NCBI RefSeq assembly: GCF_900142605.1
Contig: NZ_FRBL01000005.1
Location: 186,001 to 250,000, forward strand
Direction: 5' to 3'
Source: Chitinophaga jiangningensis
GTDB taxonomy: Bacteria; Bacteroidota; Bacteroidia; Chitinophagales; Chitinophagaceae
DNA: 64,000 bases
Shown here piece by piece: positions 53,101-59,638 of the stretch. The translations under genes were made by a program, and so were the position numbers. A model generated the notes under the pieces. It ran no database searches and had not been told where the DNA came from. It was given only the letters and a program-made list of their open reading frames with translations. Within the stretch, counting starts at the first letter, position 1, and the number at the start of each line of letters is the position of its first letter.

Positions 53101-53272
53101 TACCGTCACCAGAGGTGAACACTCCTTTTGTTGTACCCTTAATCACAACAGTAACTCCGGGAATAGCAGAGCCATCTTTTGCATCACTAACTTTTCCGCT
53201 GATCGTTCGCTGTGCGACTGCGTTTACTATGCAGCCAAACAGGAGCAGCCAAAGTAGTAGCCCTTTTTTCAT
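50108..53272 (-). CDS. SusC/RagA family TonB-linked outer-membrane transporter (operon 2)
   Basis: A 1054-residue SusC-type barrel with signal MKKGLLLWLLLFGCIVNAVA, a carboxypeptidase-regulatory-like domain (QRTISGKVSDAKDGSAIPGV), the SusC signature LGEVVVTAVGLKKNEAALGY, the plug (DMLKGLQGKVAGVDIRTSQG; IQIRGNTSFFGNNQPLIVVD) and a barrel ending TTRRFGFNVRVTF. The AVGLKKNEAALGYS form of the plug start is typical of the branch that pairs with SusD-like_2 proteins, and such a gene follows after 23 bases. No STN domain is seen. Start context matches the other two SusC genes. Confidence 0.95.
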   Translation of the reverse strand: MKKGLLLWLLLFGCIVNAVAQRTISGKVSDAKDGSAIPGVTVVIKGTTKGVFTSGDGTYKLNGVENGATLVFSFVGYLTKEVPVGAGNSVDVALEADKKQLGEVVVTAVGLKKNEAALGYSVSTVKPDQILQKSEPDMLKGLQGKVAGVDIRTSQGTPGAATRIQIRGNTSFFGNNQPLIVVDGIPYNNDQVTTSSQTSGGGAYGSGLSALDPNDIASMTVLKGAAAAALYGSRASNGAVVITTKSGSSSLSKRKTEVTYSSSIAFETVASYPKYQNTYGAGSNFNYSGVSNGSWGAKFGSIDSVTVWAPYSDAYPELYPPGSKIPYRAVPNNVKDLFRTGFISENSISVNGGNEKSSVSATASYMSQDGYVPHSDFNRASLAVGGITRLTNGLNVSGNFSYSTTNQLGSQFGENQIDGAASSFARNLFLARNWDIAGYPYEDKNGYPVQPLYSQFDNPLWSFIHNTVSTRTDRYVAGLKLNYDILPWFNASYQIGTNVNNLTRKEIIDLGSRGAEGLGQITEQNYRFAEIESNLIGTFTPKLKNEDFGFKAIIGHNVNQRTTNSVVNIGKGIVAPGIYNLTNTKSVLPNEDVLIQRRLWGIFGEIDLDYKKWLFLTLTGRNDWSSTLPKANRSYFYPSAAVSWLFTDALKIQSSWFDFGKLRASWAKVGRDADPYSLQNILSVNVPFLGQSGVIQNPGAGNPNLKPEFTQDIEVGATLEFLSRRIALDFAWYSRKSTNLIAPITLAPTSGYTTFVDNYGEITNKGFEIDLNLVPVKTESFTWNLHWVFARNVNMVTKLREGVDRLRLAGVLDGISPYLEAGKPYGYLRGTYDARDAQGNLLIDPSSGLLIPAGDQRMIGNPNPDFKTGLTTSFNYKGVFLNALFDLTRGGDIYSVTVSSLLGRGVTKDTEDREKMIILPGYYGNVNNPGEVLKDDKGAPIPNSTPISVFDAYFGESFAINSATEWNVYDATVYTLREVTLGYDFPKSMFNKTFIGGLTVTLTGRNLWYVAPGMPKYSRFNPEVGSFGSTNTQGIELSGAPTTRRFGFNVRVTF

Positions 53273-53354
53273 AAGCGACTTGGTTTTGATTGACTAATAA
53301 AAAGAAGATTGCAGGCTAGAAACTTATCAAGGCATAACCACATTAACTCTTTCA

Positions 53355-53373
53355 TAACTGTGACTAGTAGTTA
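53355..53373. repeat. Operator-like 19-base dyad, copy 1
   Basis: TAACTGTGACTAGTAGTTA: half-sites TAACTG and TAGTTA around TGACTAG. It is the same as copy 2 at 53434-53452 except for one base, and lies 79 bases from it start to start. Confidence 0.6.
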
Positions 53374-53433
53374 CAAAATATTCATAAGCTAACAGGGTTA
53401 AGCTCTCATAAACATTAACCATTAGAACCTATA

Positions 53434-53452
53434 TAACTGTGACTAGCAGTTA
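53434..53452. repeat. Operator-like 19-base dyad, copy 2
   Basis: TAACTGTGACTAGCAGTTA: perfect inverted half-sites TAACTG and CAGTTA around the 7-base spacer TGACTAG. It could be a protein-binding site or the base of a small RNA hairpin in the leader. Confidence 0.6.
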
Positions 53453-53545
53453 TACAGGTTTAATTATTTTATCATATGATTTGAAATAAATAAATGTTAA
53501 ATAACAGGTTAATAACAGAAAAATTCAAACTTTGTTTCCTTTAAC

Positions 53546-53579
53546 CAAATATAAAATAAATCCTTATCAGAATATCAAA
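53546..53579 (-). promoter_or_regulatory. Candidate promoter of SusC operon 2
   Basis: On the minus strand TTTG (53579-53576), a 22-base spacer, then TATATTTG (53553-53546), matching the Bacteroidota -33 and -7 elements. It would give a leader of about 265 bases that includes both 19-base dyads. Confidence 0.45.
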
Positions 53580-53646
53580 TTGCCTACAATTTTTATTTAA
53601 ACAAACAAACTATTTGATTATAAAGTTCTGTTAAATAGGCATTAAA

Positions 53647-53678
53647 AAAGAGTGCCCCGCCGTAGCGAAGCACTCTTT
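53647..53678 (-). terminator. Terminator of SusC/SusD operon 1
   Basis: Perfect 9-bp stem AAAGAGTGC (53647-53655) with GCACTCTTT (53670-53678), followed on the minus strand by a T-run. It lies about 25 bases behind the SusD stop. Confidence 0.85.
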
Positions 53679-53701
53679 ATAGTTACAACATGCTTGTCTA
53701 G

Positions 53702-55081
53702 TTATTCGTAACCCTGGTTCTGCTCGATGCCTGGATTGGTGTTCCTCTCTTTTTCAGGAATTGGCCAGATTATGTTAAAAGCGTTCGCTTCAATAGTACA
53801 TGGCGCCTTAATTGCCAGAATGCTGCCGCAGAAATTACGGTTCACTCCTCTGCCATTTCTGATCAGGTCAAAATAACGATGTCCTTCGAACATGAACTCT
53901 CTACGGCTTTCAGCCAGTACAGAATCCAGCACAGCAGCCGGTGCTACACCGGTCAGCTTATCCAGGTTTCTTTTTTCCCTGATAACATTCACGTCCTCAA
54001 TGGCTGCAGCAGGATTAGCGGTACTGTTCGCTTCAGCGCGAATCAGGTACATTTCAGCCAAACGCAGCAGTTTAGGACTGGTCATTCCCTGCTTACCAGA
54101 TTGACCAGAGAACTTCCTGTTTACATCCTCATCACCAAGCTTATCAAAGTAAACCCTACGGCTGTCAGCAGCATCAAAAGTACTCATCAAATCCGGAGAC
54201 ACGCGAAAATCACCATAACCAGGTTTCTGATACATGTTACCGAGGTTATCAGAACCTGTTGTTTCTGCATCCTGGTAAATCAGTGTGAAGATTTCCTCAT
54301 TACTATTTGGAACATTATAATAGTCCACACCAGATGGCTGCAGGGTAAATCCTGCATTGATCACATTAGTCGCTTCCACAATCGCATTAGCTTTGTCACC
54401 TTTCTGCAGGTACACTCTGGCTAACAGCGCCTCAGCAGCATATTTACTGGCGTGATTTTTTGTGGCTTCACCAACGCCACTCAGCAGCTCCTTCGCCTGA
54501 ACCAGATCAGCAATAACCTGATCATACACTTCCTTAACGGTAGCGCGGGCAGGCTGATCAATCACATATTTCAATTTCAGCGGAACACCAGGCTGACTGC
54601 CACCCCCCTGCGCATACGGACGGGCGAATACATTCACCAGGTCAAAATGCATCAAGGCACGTAAAAATAAGGCCTCGCCTTTGGCTATATTTTTCTGCTC
54701 CTGCGTAGCGGAAATACCATCTACTGCTTCAAGTACTCTGTTAGCACGCATAATACCGGTATAAGCCGCTGACCAGAAATCTCTTACATCCGCATCCACG
54801 CTAGCATAATCATGTCTGAAGCTGCTCAGAAACCTGTTACTGTTGCTAGCCGCAATGTAGATATTGTCCGCATTAGCTTCAGTCATCACCAGATAGTTAC
54901 GACCATAGTATTCAGTTTGCTGCAATACATCATATACCCCGTTGAGTGCAGCGGTAATGCCAGAATAATCTGAAAGTGCCTCGTCTGACGAAACCGAATC
55001 AGATGGGTTTATATCAAGTTTGCTGTTGCAGGCCTGCATAAACACCCCTGCTGCAGCTATTGCTATAATTAATTTTTTCAT
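53702..55081 (-). CDS. SusD/RagB family nutrient-binding lipoprotein (operon 1)
   Basis: About 459 residues from the ATG at 55081, chosen so that the signal MKKLIIAIAAAGVFMQAC starts the protein with the lipobox MQAC; the longer frame from 55096 adds five residues. RagB/SusD features: LDINPSDSVSSDEALSDYSG, the TPR-like ALFLRALMHFDLVNVFARPY, and the C-terminal AESRREFMFEGHRYFDLIRN with NPGIEQNQGYE. It follows its SusC partner after 21 bases. It is shorter than the other two SusD proteins, near the lower end for the family. Confidence 0.95.
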   Translation of the reverse strand: MKKLIIAIAAAGVFMQACNSKLDINPSDSVSSDEALSDYSGITAALNGVYDVLQQTEYYGRNYLVMTEANADNIYIAASNSNRFLSSFRHDYASVDADVRDFWSAAYTGIMRANRVLEAVDGISATQEQKNIAKGEALFLRALMHFDLVNVFARPYAQGGGSQPGVPLKLKYVIDQPARATVKEVYDQVIADLVQAKELLSGVGEATKNHASKYAAEALLARVYLQKGDKANAIVEATNVINAGFTLQPSGVDYYNVPNSNEEIFTLIYQDAETTGSDNLGNMYQKPGYGDFRVSPDLMSTFDAADSRRVYFDKLGDEDVNRKFSGQSGKQGMTSPKLLRLAEMYLIRAEANSTANPAAAIEDVNVIREKRNLDKLTGVAPAAVLDSVLAESRREFMFEGHRYFDLIRNGRGVNRNFCGSILAIKAPCTIEANAFNIIWPIPEKERNTNPGIEQNQGYE

Positions 55082-55102
55082 AATTGTTAACTCCATTAAT
55101 TT

Positions 55103-58100
55103 TTACAAAGTGATATCCACACCAAAACTTACAGTTTTGTTAACCGGGTATTTGAAGAACTCATAACCGGTATTGTCGATTTCCGGATCAACACCAGAAT
55201 AGCCAGTGATAGTCAGCAGGTTCTGTGCTTGCACATACAGGCGAACATTCTGAATCTTAGCAGCATTGAGCCAGGATTTAGGCACATTATAACCCAGTAC
55301 TACGTTACGCAGTCGGATGTAGGAACCATCTTCCAGATAACGGGTAGACAATGCCGCAGAGTTCTTGTTACCTCCAGGAATTGGTTTAGGTCTGCTGGCG
55401 TTCTGACCTGGGGTAGTCCAGTAGTTTTCGCCGGCTTCCACATTATAATTCCAGTTCAGGCGACCGCCATCAGCATCACCATATCTTGCAGTACCATTAA
55501 TTACCTGATTACCCTGTGAGGCATATATAAATGCAGACAGTGTGAAGTTTTTATAATTAAAGGTATTATTGAAGCCAAGAGTAATTTTGGGCATGGTAGT
55601 ACCAAAAACTCTGTAATTAGCCAGATTGATATTGTTGGTAGTTGTACCATCTGCTTTGTACCACAATGGATCGCCATTGTTTGGATCAACACCAGCCCAC
55701 TCTTTCAGGTACCAGCTGTATGCAGGCAAACCTTCACGGTGAATAGTTCCTGTGTAAGTAGTCCCGTCAGAGTTGGTAGGAGGATTCACATCAGCAGCAC
55801 CACCCATTGACAGAATTTTGTTTTTGTTATAAGCAAAAGTCACGTCAGTAGACCATTGAAAGTCTTTATGATCGATATTGCGGGAAGAAATACTTGCTTC
55901 AACCCCTTTATTGGCCATAGTTCCCAAGTTTACGAGACGATCAGGATATCCGCTTGTCGGCGGCAAAGGGTTCCTCAGCAACAGGTCAACTGATTTTCTG
56001 TAGTAAAGATCCACAGAAGCAGTCAGTCTGTTTTTCAGGAATCCCATATCCAGACCCACGTTGGTGGAAATACTCTTTTCCCAGGTGAGGTCAGGGGTAC
56101 CTGGCTCAGTTGGACGACTGGCAGGAGATCCACCATACGCCACATCGTAACCATAAATAGACATCCATCCAAAATCACTGATTCCACCCGCAATACCAGA
56201 GGTACCATGGCTCACACGCAGTTTTGCATCGGAGAAGATATGCTGATCCTTCATGAAGTTCTCGTCGATAATACGCCAGGAACCACCCAGAGAGTAGAAA
56301 TTAGACCATTTATGACCCGGTGCAAAACGGCTGCTGCCATCTCTTCTTAATGATCCGGTGAAATAATACTTACCATTGAAAGTATAGTTCAACTGACCCA
56401 GGTAAGACAGGAATCGACTGTCAGTTTGCGTACCACCAACACCGAGTGGAACTGCAGCAGCGTCCAATACCGGGGTTTTAGGAGTAGCAAATCCTACACC
56501 TTCCGCATTAAATGAGTTAAAGTGGGTTGGAGCATATTCCATTAATGCCAGATAATCAAACAGGTGCTTTTGACCCACGTTGAACTTACCGCTCAAAGAA
56601 GTCTGAGAAGTGATTGTTCTCTGATTACGCTGTGCCTGGTACACACTACCACTCTGATTAGGATCAGAGAAGTTATAACCATCACCGGTAGTCGGATCCT
56701 GGAAAGATTTCTGCTGTGCGCTTACATAGTCTACAGATATGTTCTGACCAAATTTCATCCAGTCAAAAATTTTGTAGTTCAGGTACATTTTACCCAGTAT
56801 ACGCAGGTTTTCTACGCGGTTAGTGTTCAGTGCAGAAGAGTACACAAAGTTGTCTCCAGTATTGGAGGTATTCTGCCACAAGTCTTCCAGACCGGTGTAC
56901 AGACTGCCGTCAGGCTTGTAAGCAGGCAACAGCGGACTATTTGCGAAGCTTCCGAGCAGCGGGCTGCTGTAACGGTTACCGGCACCGGCATTATTGATAT
57001 CAGCATAAGACAGGTTCAGGTTCAAACCTACATCCAGTCTGTCGCTAACTTTACTTTGCACATTGGATACAACGGAATAACGCTTCAGGCCAGAGTTGAT
57101 CATAGCCCCATCCTGGCTGAAATAACCACCAGAGAGGTAGTATTGTGTTTTCTCGTTACCACCGCTGGAGTTGATTTCGTAATTCTGAGTTTTACCATTT
57201 TGGAAAGCAAGATCTCTCCAATCAGTTGCGTATTTCAATAATGAATCCGGAACAGCAGCCTCAATATCTTCCTGAGAGAAGCCATTCAATCGATACACAT
57301 CACGTTTATAGTTAAAAGCCTGCTGGGCATCCATTTGCTTCCAGTTGCCAAAGCTAGGCATATTGAAACCATACTGCGCTTTAAAGCCTACTTTAGACTG
57401 ACCCGCTTTACCTTTTTTGGTAGTGATGACGATCACACCGTTCCCACCACGGGCACCATACAGCGCCAGAGCGGATGCATCTTTCAATACGTTGATGCTT
57501 TCGATATCATTTGGATTGATGTTGGCCATGATATCAGTACTCTGTGTCTGAGTTACCTCATTCACCTGACCAGCATTAATAATCACCCCATCGATCACAT
57601 AAATAGGATCAGCGCTCGCACTCAGGGACCCGATACCACGAATGCTGATGCTTTGTTTAGCACCTGGCTGACCAGATCCAGAAGAAGATACCACACCAGG
57701 GGCGCGGCCTTGCAGCAGCTGGTTTACATCCGGCATAGGTACGTTTTCCAGTTGCTTGGAACCTACTTCAGAAATGGAGCTTACCAGTTTTTTACGGTCT
57801 ACTACCGTATAACCTGTTACCACCACTTCGCTCAGTTGCTTGTCGTCAGCACCAAGTTTCACGTTCAACACGTCGCTGGCAGCTGGCTTTTCCTGGTTGG
57901 CATATCCCACGAAAGAGAATACCAATACGGCATTAGCATCAACTGCAATTTTGTAAGTACCATCCACAGAAGAAGTAGTACCCTTGTTGGTACCTTTAAT
58001 TTGAATGGTTACACCCGGGATAGGAGAGCCGTCCCGAGCATCAGTAACTTTCCCCGTAACTGTGCGACCCTGTGCGAATACATTTCCGGCAAGGGACAAC

Positions 58101-58132
58101 ACGGCCAGGAGGAGAACTAATACTTTCCTCAT
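55103..58132 (-). CDS. SusC/RagA family TonB-linked outer-membrane transporter (operon 1)
   Basis: About 1009 residues from the ATG at 58132 (MRKVLVLLLAVLSLAGNVFA signal), preferred over the ATG at 58138 because of the GCTTATG context shared with the other two SusC genes. Domains: carboxypeptidase-regulatory-like (RTVTGKVTDARDGSPIPGVT), SusC signature LSEVVVTGYTVVDRKKLVSS, plug (QLENVPMPDVNQLLQGRAPG; GSLSASADPIYVIDGVIINA), barrel ending KTVSFGVDITL. No STN domain. It is the first and most upstream of the three SusC genes and lies next to the IS1595-like gene, separated by 564 bases. Confidence 0.95.
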   Translation of the reverse strand: MRKVLVLLLAVLSLAGNVFAQGRTVTGKVTDARDGSPIPGVTIQIKGTNKGTTSSVDGTYKIAVDANAVLVFSFVGYANQEKPAASDVLNVKLGADDKQLSEVVVTGYTVVDRKKLVSSISEVGSKQLENVPMPDVNQLLQGRAPGVVSSSGSGQPGAKQSISIRGIGSLSASADPIYVIDGVIINAGQVNEVTQTQSTDIMANINPNDIESINVLKDASALALYGARGGNGVIVITTKKGKAGQSKVGFKAQYGFNMPSFGNWKQMDAQQAFNYKRDVYRLNGFSQEDIEAAVPDSLLKYATDWRDLAFQNGKTQNYEINSSGGNEKTQYYLSGGYFSQDGAMINSGLKRYSVVSNVQSKVSDRLDVGLNLNLSYADINNAGAGNRYSSPLLGSFANSPLLPAYKPDGSLYTGLEDLWQNTSNTGDNFVYSSALNTNRVENLRILGKMYLNYKIFDWMKFGQNISVDYVSAQQKSFQDPTTGDGYNFSDPNQSGSVYQAQRNQRTITSQTSLSGKFNVGQKHLFDYLALMEYAPTHFNSFNAEGVGFATPKTPVLDAAAVPLGVGGTQTDSRFLSYLGQLNYTFNGKYYFTGSLRRDGSSRFAPGHKWSNFYSLGGSWRIIDENFMKDQHIFSDAKLRVSHGTSGIAGGISDFGWMSIYGYDVAYGGSPASRPTEPGTPDLTWEKSISTNVGLDMGFLKNRLTASVDLYYRKSVDLLLRNPLPPTSGYPDRLVNLGTMANKGVEASISSRNIDHKDFQWSTDVTFAYNKNKILSMGGAADVNPPTNSDGTTYTGTIHREGLPAYSWYLKEWAGVDPNNGDPLWYKADGTTTNNINLANYRVFGTTMPKITLGFNNTFNYKNFTLSAFIYASQGNQVINGTARYGDADGGRLNWNYNVEAGENYWTTPGQNASRPKPIPGGNKNSAALSTRYLEDGSYIRLRNVVLGYNVPKSWLNAAKIQNVRLYVQAQNLLTITGYSGVDPEIDNTGYEFFKYPVNKTVSFGVDITL

Positions 58133-58328
58133 AAGCATGTTTTGTTTCCGTTGTTGTTATCTATCTTTTTAAAATAAAAAGCTACGTCTGAGCTCTAAAA
58201 AGAGCCAAATGATACAGTACCCCTGGTTAAATAGCAGGTTCGGTTTTTACTGAATAAATTGTTGTGGAGAATGCACAGGTTTCTATGGCATGGTCGAGTT
58301 CACAAAGTTGACAATTACCAAGAATATT

Positions 58329-58370
58329 ACTTCTTTGTTGTGATTATTTCAATAAATCACACAAAGAAGT
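58329..58370. repeat. Inverted repeat in the leader of SusC operon 1
   Basis: ACTTCTTTGTTGTGATT (58329-58345) and AATCACACAAAGAAGT (58355-58370) are inverted copies apart from one bulged base, separated by ATTTCAATA. The arms are 16-17 bases. It has no T-run, so it is more likely an operator or a structured leader element than a terminator. Confidence 0.65.
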
Positions 58371-58612
58371 AGTTATCCTTTTTCTCACAAGCAGTTTCCT
58401 TAATAATTTTCCAATCAGACTGTAAATATAGACTTTATTAACAAAAATTTAAAGGTTGCAACTTGCAAATAACAACCCGATAACAAGGCTTTAACTTTTC
58501 ATTAACATATAAATATTAATCACTTTACATTTATATCTTGATAATTAAATATTTATAAATACTCAAGGAAAGTATGTTGAAAAAAGATAACCTGAAAAAT
58601 AGAAGAATTTAC

Positions 58613-58627
58613 AACTGTTAAACAGTT
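58613..58627. repeat. 15-base palindrome AACTGTT-A-AACAGTT
   Basis: Perfect 7-base arms around one A. It lies between the IS1595-like gene terminator and the SusC operon 1 leader. Its AACTG/CAGTT half-sites resemble those of the dyads at 53355 and 53434, though with shorter spacing. Confidence 0.45.
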
Positions 58628-58650
58628 AACAAACAGGGTTAAACAAAAAA

Positions 58651-58675
58651 ACCCGGCCGAAACGCTCGGCCGGGT
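58651..58675 (-). terminator. Terminator of the IS1595-like gene
   Basis: Perfect 9-bp GC stem ACCCGGCCG (58651-58659) with CGGCCGGGT (58667-58675), loop AAACGCT, followed on the minus strand by TTTTTTTG. It lies about 20 bases behind the gene stop. Confidence 0.9.
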
Positions 58676-58696
58676 CAATGCCATTAGGTGAAAAAA

Positions 58697-59395
58697 TCAG
58701 GATAAAGTGAGTGGATATGATTTCAGCATCTCTAATAAAACCGTGAACAAATCATCTCCACGATAATTAAATCTGAACTCACATTCTTTTAAATGTAAAT
58801 AAGCAGTATTCCTGTTCAGCCCCTTGAACTTGGCTAAACGATGCTTAGTTAGGCCCCAGAAAGCATCCACCTCATCCATCTGAGGGGTTCCGGATGCATC
58901 AGTAGGCTTGCTGCTTAATCTGTACAGGCGATACTGCCCCAGATCAACCACGCCGGAATAATTGCGCAAACGCTCCGTCGTGTTAATCTTCTCCAATACA
59001 GACCTGCCACGGGTGGCAGCATGAATCATGGAACGGCTGACATCAGGTAGTAATTCGGTGTGTAACCGGTCAGCAATTTTGACAATGCCGAAAATAACAG
59101 GCCTTACAGCCTTGTCAACATCGGACTGCACTGCGACCAGGGTATCATCATCCTGGTCCAAACGGGAATCCTCCCGTTCAAACAATGCAGCAACAGGGAT
59201 AGACACAGGATGCAACGTTTCACAATAACGCGCGATCTGGCCTCTTAACTTTTTGAGGTAACTATTGATCGTTACCCGACTTACGCCACTGATATTCGCT
59301 ATCTGCGTGGCTGTCAGATCATCGGCGAACAGCCGTAGGATCTCCTTAAATTTCCGCTCACTCAGGTGAGCGCCCTTTAAGTATTTGTTTTTCAT
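58697..59395 (-). CDS. IS1595/ISXO2-like transposase homologue, probably catalytically dead
   Basis: A 232-residue protein. The start MKNKYLKGAHLSERKFKEIL and the helix-turn-helix at about residues 28-50 (TATQIANISGVSRVTINSYL) are like Bacteroidota IS1595-family transposases, as are VIFGIVKIADRLHTELLPD (100-118), DEVDAFWGLTKHRLAKFKGL (174-193) and the end HLKECEFRFNYRGDDLF. The catalytic residues seem lost: the usual VDESYFG region reads LFEREDSRLDQDDD, the HSDGWRGY position reads NTTERLRNYSG (138-148), and the glutamate of GIEAFW is Asp177. It has its own terminator and no visible terminal inverted repeats, so it looks like a resident gene. A DNA-binding role is inferred. Family details are from memory. 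Confidence 0.72.
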   Translation of the reverse strand: MKNKYLKGAHLSERKFKEILRLFADDLTATQIANISGVSRVTINSYLKKLRGQIARYCETLHPVSIPVAALFEREDSRLDQDDDTLVAVQSDVDKAVRPVIFGIVKIADRLHTELLPDVSRSMIHAATRGRSVLEKINTTERLRNYSGVVDLGQYRLYRLSSKPTDASGTPQMDEVDAFWGLTKHRLAKFKGLNRNTAYLHLKECEFRFNYRGDDLFTVLLEMLKSYPLTLS

Positions 59396-59576
59396 GAACT
59401 AGTGGTTAGAATGGCATTATAAACCTCTCATTTTTTTATGTGGATATATACAGTTTTATGATGAACGGTAATTAAAACGGATAAGCGATTTTTACTAGAT
59501 TAGTTTAAGCACTTTTTTTGTCCGCTTTAGCTAAAAGTTTAGCATGGCCTGTAGAAAAACATCCCCAAAAACGAAA

Positions 59577-59609
59577 AATGCAGTGACTACCAACGGTAAT
59601 CACTGCATT
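59577..59609 (-). terminator. Terminator behind the MMPL exporter gene
   Basis: Perfect 10-bp stem AATGCAGTGA (59577-59586) with TCACTGCATT (59600-59609), followed on the minus strand by TTTTTCG. It lies about 30 bases behind the exporter stop. Confidence 0.8.
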
Positions 59610-59638
59610 CAGCAGATTAGTTATATGACCAGACTTTC

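Larger units (their letters stand above)
53273..53701. other. Gene-free region upstream of SusC operon 2
   Basis: No gene in these 429 bases. It holds, from the SusC side, a start context shared with operon 3 (CTTTTTATT, then AATCAAAA, then GCTTATG on the minus strand), two 19-base dyad repeats (53355-53373 and 53434-53452), a candidate promoter (53546-53579), and the terminator of operon 1 (53647-53678). Confidence 0.65.
58133..58696. other. Gene-free region upstream of SusC operon 1
   Basis: No gene in these 564 bases. Elements seen: a small hairpin GCTCT-AAAA-AGAGC near 58193; a long imperfect inverted repeat (58329-58370); TATATTTA on the minus strand (58423-58430), a near match to the -7 box at about the same distance from the ATG as the box of operon 2; an AT-rich stretch to 58560; a 15-base palindrome (58613-58627); and the terminator of the IS1595-like gene (58651-58675). 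Confidence 0.6.

Noticed and set aside
53355..53452. CRISPR-like array (two spaced 19-base repeats)
   Set aside because: Only two copies, an unusually long spacer containing other elements, and no cas genes.
42204..58132. Simple triplication of one SusC/SusD operon
   Set aside because: The middle pair belongs to a different SusD branch and carries an extra lipoprotein; the proteins share only family-level similarity.
58697..59395. Intact mobile IS1595 element
   Set aside because: I found no terminal inverted repeats or target duplication in the flanks (58560-58697 and 59396-59640), the catalytic residues seem lost, and the gene has a dedicated terminator.
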